Shown piece by piece: positions 20,641 through 26,696 of a stretch of DNA of 26,696 bases. A program made the translations under genes and the position numbers. Positions within the stretch are counted from its first letter, which is position 1, and the number at the start of each line of letters is the position of its first letter. The notes under the pieces are model-generated. The model did no database searches. It had not been told where the DNA came from and was given only the letters and a program-made list of their open reading frames with translations. This DNA is from Carex sylvatica (Eukaryota > Streptophyta > Magnoliopsida > Poales > Cyperaceae): positions 1 to 26,696 of the forward strand of contig CAXKVR010000802.1 in the NCBI GenBank assembly GCA_964058845.1. Direction: 5' to 3'.

Positions 20641-20842
20641 ATTATAGAGTAAGAAACACTAGCGGAAAAAAAAATATTAATACCGCTAAAAAGGATATGC
20701 AAGGCACTGGAACGGATTTGGCCGAAATTTTTTTAGTTGCCACCCTATTAAATCAGAATTAATTCAATATCACCTGAAAAATCGGATTTCAGATTTTACT
20801 ATGAACTCAGACTCAGTCCGCGCACGAATTCAAATTGGGCCC

Positions 20843-20958
20843 GCGTACTGAGCCTGTGCACTGATCAGAATGCGTACTGGGTCGGCAGACCGATCCGTGC
20901 GCGTACTGTGTCGGCGCACCGACCCGTTCGCGTACCTAGTCGGCAGACGGATCCCGTA
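20843..20958. repeat. GC-rich 29-bp tandem repeat, 4 copies
   Basis: GCGTACTG or GCGTACCTA starts copies at 20843, 20872, 20901 and 20930, exactly 29 bases apart. The middle two share GCGTACTGNGTCGGC and ACCGA(T/C)CCGT. The unit is CpG-rich in an AT-rich setting and is not a multiple of three, so it does not look coding. It lies in what would be the leader of the PMD transposon gene. Confidence 0.88.
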
Positions 20959-21049
20959 GGCATAAATTCGGGTGCGGACTGAATTTTTACCACGCTCCGT
21001 TTTTTCACTGCCCAGCAGCTTCCTGAAGTGTCCTGCACTGAAAAAAAAG

Positions 21050-21709
21050 GTAATTTTTTTTTTCAATTTAAATTGTGTTATTTAGTTTTAGGATTATTTA
21101 GATAAAATTTATTATTGTTTAGTTAAATATTTTGTAGTATAATTTAGAATTGTTTAGTTAAACTTGTTTATTCTTTAGTTAATATTTGATAGTATAATTT
21201 AGAATTATTTAGTTTAAAAATGTACCAAATTAGTTTAAAAATATACCAATTTAAACCAATTTGTATAATGTACCAATTTAGACCATTTTATAAAAATTTA
21301 GAATTGTTTATTTAAATGTACCAAATTAGTTTAGAAATGTATCAATTTAAATTAATTTGGAAGATGTACCAATTTAGATTAGAAATGTACCAATTTAGAT
21401 CAATTATTTGAAAGATGTACCAAATTAGTTTAGAAATGTACCAATTTAGACCAATTTATAAAATGTACGAAATTAGTTTAGAAATGTACCAATTTAGACC
21501 ATTTAATAAAAGTTTAGAATTGTTAATTTAAATGTACCAAATTAGTTTACAAATGTACTAATTTAGATCAATTTGAAAGATTTTCCAATTTAGACCAATT
21601 ATTGTATTTAGGCCAATTTATAATTTATAATTGTTCAATTTATAATTTAAAATTTAAAATTGTGAAATATATTATTGATAGAATTAAAAATTGATAAAAT
21701 TAATTTCAG
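21050..21709 (+). other. Probable 5'-UTR intron of the PMD gene, filled with ~48-bp degenerate repeats
   Basis: A donor-like AAAAAG/GTAATT (GT at 21050-21051) and an acceptor TAATTTCAG (ending 21709) bracket this AT-rich stretch. The acceptor is one base before the PMD ATG. Inside are about eight imperfect copies of ATGTACCAAATTAGTTTAGA / ATGTACCAATTTAGACCAAT at roughly 47-50-bp spacing (for example 21316, 21364, 21415 and 21463). The intron call is inferred; the repeats are direct observation. Confidence 0.6.
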
Positions 21710-21710
21710 T

Positions 21711-22854
21711 ATGGCGTCAACCAGTGGTACTAATGAATATCCTCGTACGGAACAAGATATACAGTTAGATTTATCACTGGCCCGTACGATATTCCCAAAT
21801 TTGACGAAAGATAGTATCAGCCCTCTCTGCTAGTATAAATTCGAGGAGCACAAAATCATAAATGCATATGTAAGCTTAAGTTTTGAGAAATGCAAATAAT
21901 TTTAATATTCATTTAAACAAAATTAGTAAGTTATATGTTTGTTTGTTTTGAAATTGAATCTAGACTTATACCTTGACGTCGACGCGGAACAATCAGATGA
22001 GTATCCTGTACGACGAGCGCTACACTCCTGCACTAAAGAGGTTGGGTCTGTGGCATGTCTCGCAGCTGACCCCATTACTGCAGATGTCGCTCTTCTATCT
22101 GCGTTGATCGAGAAGTGGCGGCGGGAGACACACACATTCCACCTACCTGTTGGAGAGATTACAGTGTCTCTCTAGGATGTGAGTTGTCTCTGGGATAGTC
22201 TATTACTGGACGGGCTGTGACGAGTGTGGAGTATGGAGACTTCACACGGACAGTTGAAGAACTGTTGGGCTCCTCACTAATGAAGGAAAGGAGCCTGAAG
22301 ATGTCGAAGGTTCCATCGAAAAATGACATCAGTATCCCTTATTTGCAGACGGCATTCAAAAGTATCCCTTATTTGCGGACGGCATTCAAGTAAGTTTTAT
22401 TTTTAACAGTAATTATTTGATTGTGTTTTTCATACTCTGTACTAAATTAGTTTGTATTTGTATGGAAAAATTGCGAGAAAATGCGCCTCGAGAGATCATA
22501 GAAAGGTGGACACGGGTTTACATCATGGAGACGTTCTCATGCTGGTTGTTTCCAGATTCTTCTGAGAACACCGTTCCTGCTTGTATGCTAGAGTGGCTGA
22601 GGGACTTGGATGACCCTCCATAGATGAATTGGGGTGCAGCGGTCTTGGCATATCTGTATCGATGTTTATGCACTACTTGCCGGGTATAAATTACTTTATC
22701 TTATTATTATTTTAATGAATAAAATATTTTCTCTTATTGTATTAAAAATAACTGCAACTTGTATCAAAATAGGTCAAAAAATAGAATATATACGGTCCGG
22801 TTGTTCTCCTCTAGCACTGGTCATGGACGAGATTTTCATTTGGTCGTCTGCAAC
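21711..22854 (+). pseudogene. Plant mobile domain (PMD, MAIN/MAIL-like) transposon gene, broken
   Basis: Pieces of a PMD protein follow in order. 21711: MASTSGTNEYPRTEQDIQLD, reaching a stop at about 21831. 21962-22072: YDERYTPALKRLGLWHVSQL. Then, in another frame, LIEKWRRETHTFHLPVGEIT up to a TAG at 22174. DVSCLWDSLLLDG and, frame-shifted, RAVTSVEYGDFTRTVEELLG follow. From 22459: LRENAPREIIERWTRVYIME and FSCWLFPDSSENTV. After a TAG at 22621, WGAAVLAYLYRCLCTTC. HTFHLPVGE...DV, CLFPD-like and WGxAVLAxLYR are core PMD signatures. GT...AG introns probably lie at about 21870-21960, 22391-22458 and 22684-22772. At least two frameshifts and several stops make it non-functional. The match ends where the hAT terminus begins. 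PMDs occur in host MAIN/MAIL genes and, as probably here, in transposons. Confidence 0.8.
22331..22390 (+). repeat. 30-bp tandem duplication in the PMD pseudogene
   Basis: AGTATCCCTTATTTGC followed by AGACGGCATTCAAA (22331-22360) is repeated at 22361-22390 with two base changes. It encodes SIPYLQTAFK then SIPYLRTAFK in the same frame, so by itself it does not break the frame. It abuts a donor-like AAG/TAAG site. Confidence 0.9.
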
Positions 22855-22861
22855 TAGTGGT

Positions 22862-23128
22862 TTGCTTTTACCCGGGTCGGGCGGCCCGTACCCGAGCCCG
22901 GGTATGGGTCGGGTAAATGGGTACACGGGTACGGGTATAAAATGGGTAGGGTACGGTTATTTGGTTCAAAACCTGAGCAAACCCGGTCCGAAAAACGCCC
23001 GACCCGACCCGACCCGCCCGTTGAAATTCAAATTTTTTTGAAATTTCAAATTTTCGCCGGTTCAGCCGGGCCCGGACCGGTCTAATCAAACCCGACCGGC
23101 CGGACCCACCCGGGCCACCCGTCGGTTT
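22862..23128. repeat. GC-rich subterminal repeats of the hAT element, partly foldback
   Basis: Multiple CCCGGGTCGGG, GGGTCGGGTA and GGGTACGGGTA motifs (22870-22960) face the complementary CCCGACCCGACCCG (22998-23013) and ACCCGACCGG (23089-23098). A central near-palindrome, AATTCAAATTTTTTTGAAAT, is at 23025-23045. Blocks of CCCGAC/GTCGGG are typical at the ends of several plant hAT families and are probably transposase-binding sites. Confidence 0.7.
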
Positions 23129-23172
23129 TTTTTTTTTTTTCTTTCAAATTTTATTCCCTGCCAATATTTTCT

Positions 23173-23245
23173 TTAAATACCCCATCTTCCTCTCAAAAAA
23201 TTCACACTCTCATTCTCTCATCTCTCATTCTCTCAATCTCAATTC
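23173..23245 (+). promoter_or_regulatory. Probable core promoter and CT-rich leader of the hAT transposase
   Basis: TTTAAATACCCC (about 23173) resembles a TATA box. Some 30 bases on begins a CT-rich leader with two CATTCTCTCA copies (23210-23235). The arrangement fits a plant TE promoter; the start site is inferred. Confidence 0.45.
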
Positions 23246-23700
23246 TCCAATTTAATTATTCACAATTTTTTAATTTATTGTTTAAAAAAAATATAGTTGT
23301 AAATTTAATACATTACACAAATCTGCAAACGGAATTACAAAGTTCGGCACCTCCCGCAAAAAATTTTCGCGAGATTTAAAGGTAACATTTATTTCATTTT
23401 AGATTAATTTATTTTTGTAGAGTACATTTAGTTTATGCTAGATTTATTGAATATTAAGTAATTAGATTTGTCATTTGTTAGGTTTGTTAAATTTATTAAG
23501 TAATTAGATTTGTTAGATTTATTGAATATGTTAGATTTATTTAGTTTATGTTAGATTTGAATATGTCAAATAATTATATTTGTTTTTAATTTCTGTTTTT
23601 GAAATTCTGTTTTTTAATTTCTGTTTTTTAAATTCTGTTTTTTAATTTCTGTTTTTTAATTTTCTGTTTTTTAAAATAGGTTAGTTTTATAGATTTGAAT

Positions 23701-24906
23701 ATGTGAAGTGATTATATTTGTTTTGAATAGGTTAGATTTATTTTTCAAAATTCGGATTTATTTTTAATAGGTTTTTTAAAATAGGTTAGTTTTATAGATT
23801 TGAATATGTGGAGTGATTATATTTGTTTTGAATAGGTTAGATTTATTTTTCAAAATTCGGATTTATTTTTAATAGGTTTTTTAAAATAGGTTAGTTTTAT
23901 AGATTTGAATATGTGGAGTGATTATATTTGTTTTGAATAGGTTAGATTTATTTTTCAAAATTCGGATTTATTTTTAATAGGTTTTTTAAAATATGTTAGT
24001 TTTATAGATTTGAATATGTGGAGTGATTATATTTGTTTTGAATAAGTTAGATTTATTTTTCAAAATTCGGATTTATTTTTAATAGGTTTTTTAAAATAGG
24101 TTAGTTTTATAGATTTGAATATGTGAAGTGATTATATTTGTTTTGAATAGATTAGATTTATTTTTAATAGGTTTTTTAAAATATGTTAGTTTAATTTCTG
24201 TTTTTTATTTTCTGTTTTTTAATTTTCTGTTTTTTTATTTCTGTTTTTTTATTTCTGTTTTTTAAAATATGTTAGTTTTATAGATTTGAATATGTGAAGT
24301 GATTATATTTGTTTTGAATAGATTAGATTTATTTTTCAAAATTCGGATTTATTTTTAATAGGTTTTTTAAAATAGGTTAGTTTTATAGATTTGAATATGT
24401 GAAGTGATTATATTTGTTTTAAATAGGTTAGATTTATTTTTCAAAATTCGGATTTATTTTTAATAGGTTTTTTAAAATAGGTTAGTTTTACAGATTTGAA
24501 TATGTGGAGTGATTATATTTGTTTTGAATAGGTTAGATTTATTTTTCAAAATTCGGATTTATTTTTAATAGGTTTTTTAAAATAGGTTAGTTTTATAGAT
24601 TTGAATATGTGGAGTGATTATATTTGTTTTGAATATGTTAGATTTATTTTTCAAAATTCGGATTTATTTTTAATATGTTTTTTAAAATAGGTTAGTTTTA
24701 TAGATTTGAATATGTGAAGTGATTATATTTGTTTTGAATAGGTTAGATTTATTTTTCAAAATTCGGATTTATTTTTAATAGTTTTTTTAAAATAGGTTAG
24801 TTTTATAGATTTGAATATGTGGAGTGATTATATTTGTTTTGAATAGGTTAGATTTATTTTTCAAAATTCGGATTTATTTTTAATAGGTTTTTTAAAATAG
24901 GTTAGT
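23701..24906. repeat. 105-bp AT-rich minisatellite in two blocks
   Basis: ATGTGRAGTGATTATATTTG recurs with exact 105-bp spacing at 23701, 23806, 23911, 24016 and 24121, and again at 24292, 24397, 24502, 24607, 24712 and 24817. Each unit also contains GGTTAGATTTATTTTTCAAA, ATTCGGATTTA and GGTTAGTTTTATAGATTTG. Copies differ by only a few bases. The unit at 24121 lacks the CAAAATTCGG part. The two blocks are separated by a few CTGTTTTTT units (about 24190-24265). Confidence 0.95.
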
Positions 24907-25415
24907 TTAATTTCTGTTTTTTTATTTTCTGTTTTTTTATTTTCTGTTTTTTAATTTCTGTTTTTTAATTTCTGTTTTTTAAATTCTGTTTTTTTATTTC
25001 TGTTTTTTTATTTCTGTTTTTTAATTTCTGTTTTTTAAATTCTGTTTTTTAAGTTCTGTTTTTTAATTTCTGTTTTTTAAATTCTGTTTTTTAAATTCTG
25101 TTTTTTAAATTCTGTTTTTTAATTTCTGTTTTTTAATTTCTGTTTTTTAATTTCTGTTTTTAATTTCTGTTTTTTAATTTCTGTTTTTTAAATGCTGTTT
25201 TTTAAATTCTGTTTTTTAAATTCTGTTTTTAAATTCTGTTTTTAAATTCTGTTTTTTAATTTCTGTTTTTTAATTTCTGTTTTTTAATTTCTGTTTTTTA
25301 ATTTCTGTTTTTTAAATTCTGTTTTTTAATTTCTGTTTTTTATTTTCTGTTTTTTAAATTCTGTTTTTTAATTTCTGTTTTTTAATTTCTGTTTTTAATT
25401 TCTGTTTTTTAATTT
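24907..25415. repeat. (AATTTCTGTTTTTT)n array, ~36 copies
   Basis: A run of about 510 bases of a 14-base unit, with variants AAATTCTGTTTTTT and TATTTCTGTTTTTT and copies one base shorter or longer. Smaller patches of the same unit occur at about 23586-23670 and 24190-24265, at the edges of the 105-bp blocks. One strand is almost purine-free. It sits in the presumed 5'-UTR intron. Confidence 0.93.
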
Positions 25416-25519
25416 TCAATGTATGTTAGAATTATTTTGAATAGGTGAAATAATAAGGTTACATATTTTTTTTAATGTGTCAAGTAATTTACATTTATTA
25501 TTTTGAATAGGTTTAATAA

Positions 25520-26696
25520 ATGTCATCTCATCGTGATTCCGTGCAAGAGGACATCGCGAGACTGTCGGCCGATATTTTTGGCCCGTCAATACCAAATTAT
25601 CCACCAAATTATCCACAAAGTTCCTCCCAAATTGCACCACCTAATTATCCACCTAATTATCCACAAAATTATCCACCAAATTATCAAAGAAGGGACCAAA
25701 TGCTAGATTTGAATTATCAACAAACCCCCACAAATGAATGCACCGCCACCGTATTATACTTCAAACGATCCAAATGTATACATTCCACAAGAAACACTTC
25801 AACCGACACCACAGTATACATATGGAGGCATTGGCTCTTCTTCTGTAGCATCGAGTCAATTCACTGACACTGCTCCTGTAGGAGGTACACCTTCGACAGG
25901 TGAACCTGAAATTCAAGAAGAAGTTGTCCCTCCTTCGACAAGTGCTCCGCCGCAAGAACCAGCAGAAAGAAGACTAAAAGACCTCCCCCCGAATACAATC
26001 AACCGTGGGCGAAATTTTACAATATTACCAGAGGGAGTAACAACATTATGGCTTTTGGACAATGTAAGGTAAAAAATTGCCGAAAAACTTTTGAGTATAA
26101 ACAAACTAGTGGTATGAGTACTTTTAAGAGACATGCCGATATGCACGAAAAAAAGGGTGAGGTTCCATCTGAAAATCCTGAACCGAGACAAATCCAAACC
26201 CTTATAAACGCGGATGGTACCAGAACAAATCCAAAAATTCGATGAATCAAAATGCTTAGTGAATTGGCCCGGTACATTACCCATAAATAACAACCAATAA
26301 GTATGGGTGGTTGCACGAGTTTTGCCCGGTTATGCATTCGGGGGTTAGGTCAACCAATGTACAAGAGGATCCATCATAGAAAGATGGTTAGTGAAATAAA
26401 AAATCAGTTTACCTCGATCAAAAATGACCTTAAAGCTCTATTTGCATACCAAAATAATAAGGTGTCAATTACCTCCGATATATGGGCTGCCGGTAAACAT
26501 GGCCTTGGGTACTCTTGTATTACCGGCCATTGGATCGATGATCATTGGGTATTACAAAAAAGAATATTAAGTTTTCAAGTTTTGGATTCTCCCCACACTG
26601 CAAATGTAATTTTCAAATCCATTATTGAGGTTTTAGAAGAGTATAACCTTAAGAGGAATTTTGGTAACAAGGTTTTTTCTATATCCTTCGATAATG
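25520..26696 (+). pseudogene. hAT transposase with BED-type zinc finger, frameshifted, 3' part outside the window
   Basis: Starts at ATG 25520, nine bases after an acceptor-like GAATAG: MSSHRDSVQEDIARLSADIF, then a Pro/Asn/Tyr repeat (PNYPPNYPQ, about residues 24-56). Near 25734 the frame shifts into NAPPPYYTSNDPNVYIP...PEGVTT. Near 26048 it shifts again into a BED-like finger (QCKVKNCRKTFEYKQTSGMS, TFKRHADMH). TGA at 26243 and TAA at 26288 then interrupt MLSELARYITHK. From 26291 the frame is open to the end: FARLCIRGLGQPMYKRI, then NNKVSITSDIWAAGKHGLGY, where SDIW carries the first catalytic Asp of hAT enzymes, and FSISFDN at the edge, where the second catalytic motif is expected. At least two frameshifts and two stops make this copy inactive. 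Confidence 0.85.

Larger units (their letters stand above)
22855..26696 (+). mobile_element. hAT-superfamily DNA transposon inserted in the PMD gene, right end outside the window
   Basis: The left terminus is placed at TAGTGGTTTGC (22855), where the PMD match ends and a GC-rich subterminal block starts. Order: TIR and subterminal GC block (22855-23128), promoter and CT-rich leader (about 23173-23380), a 5'-UTR intron full of tandem repeats (23382-25510), then a hAT transposase frame from 25520 that runs off the window. The left 8-bp flank would be TCTGCAAC. The right end is not visible, so the TIR and target duplication cannot be confirmed. Confidence 0.72.

Noticed and set aside
20665..20700. 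CACTAGCGG followed by an A-run and ACCGCTA, possibly a CACTA element terminus
   Set aside because: CACTA ends start similarly, but no matching inverted end or 3-bp duplication was seen and the neighbouring gene is a PMD gene. It may just be a small hairpin (TAGCGG/CCGCTA).
22868..23089. Frames on both strands in the CCCGAC-rich block
   Set aside because: Artefact of GC-rich subterminal repeats of the hAT element, with Pro/Arg/Gly-rich translations on both strands.
23701..25415. Regular repeats that might suggest a CRISPR array
   Set aside because: Whole units are repeated with no unique spacers, in a plant genome and inside a transposon. This is a minisatellite.

Overview
The window is nuclear DNA of a flowering plant, most likely a eudicot. 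It is AT-rich, has two intron-split plant-specific genes with GT-AG introns, and is dense in degraded plant transposons. The species cannot be named from the sequence.

Two host genes look intact. (1) An R2R3-MYB transcription factor of the MYB48/MYB59 type lies on the + strand (2092-3008, three exons, about 225 residues). Its first intron is built so that retaining it gives a second, N-terminally truncated reading frame. (2) A NETWORKED 2 (NET2) actin-binding coiled-coil protein lies on the - strand (20324 down to 15616, three exons, about 900 residues). It carries a recent internal duplication of 38 residues. The two genes are about 12.6 kb apart, and nothing suggests a functional link.

The rest is mainly mobile DNA. 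1-1033: two inverted-repeat elements side by side, upstream of the MYB gene. 4993-7325: a decayed hAT-like element split by a 1.8-kb solo LTR with a perfect 5-bp target duplication. 8205-8815: the 3' stump of a LINE. 10467-11153: a non-autonomous hAT element with a perfect 13-bp terminal inverted repeat (TIR) and a perfect 8-bp target duplication. 11746-12026 and 14328-14704: long foldback elements. 12087-12653: a hAT-like element with a relative inside NET2 intron 1. 12917-13095: a Mutator-type MITE with a perfect 9-bp target duplication.

The right end, from about 20.8 kb, is a nest of two transposon genes. A broken gene with a plant mobile domain (PMD, the MAIN/MAIL-type domain) is interrupted at about 22855 by a GC-rich hAT terminus. 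That hAT element continues to the end of the window, and its transposase frame is broken. Both transposon genes share a layout: a leader, then a 5'-UTR intron filled with tandem repeats, with the start codon within 10 bases of the predicted acceptor. In the hAT element this intron holds a 105-bp minisatellite in two blocks and a 14-bp array of about 36 copies. I see no rRNA, true tRNA gene or CRISPR array.
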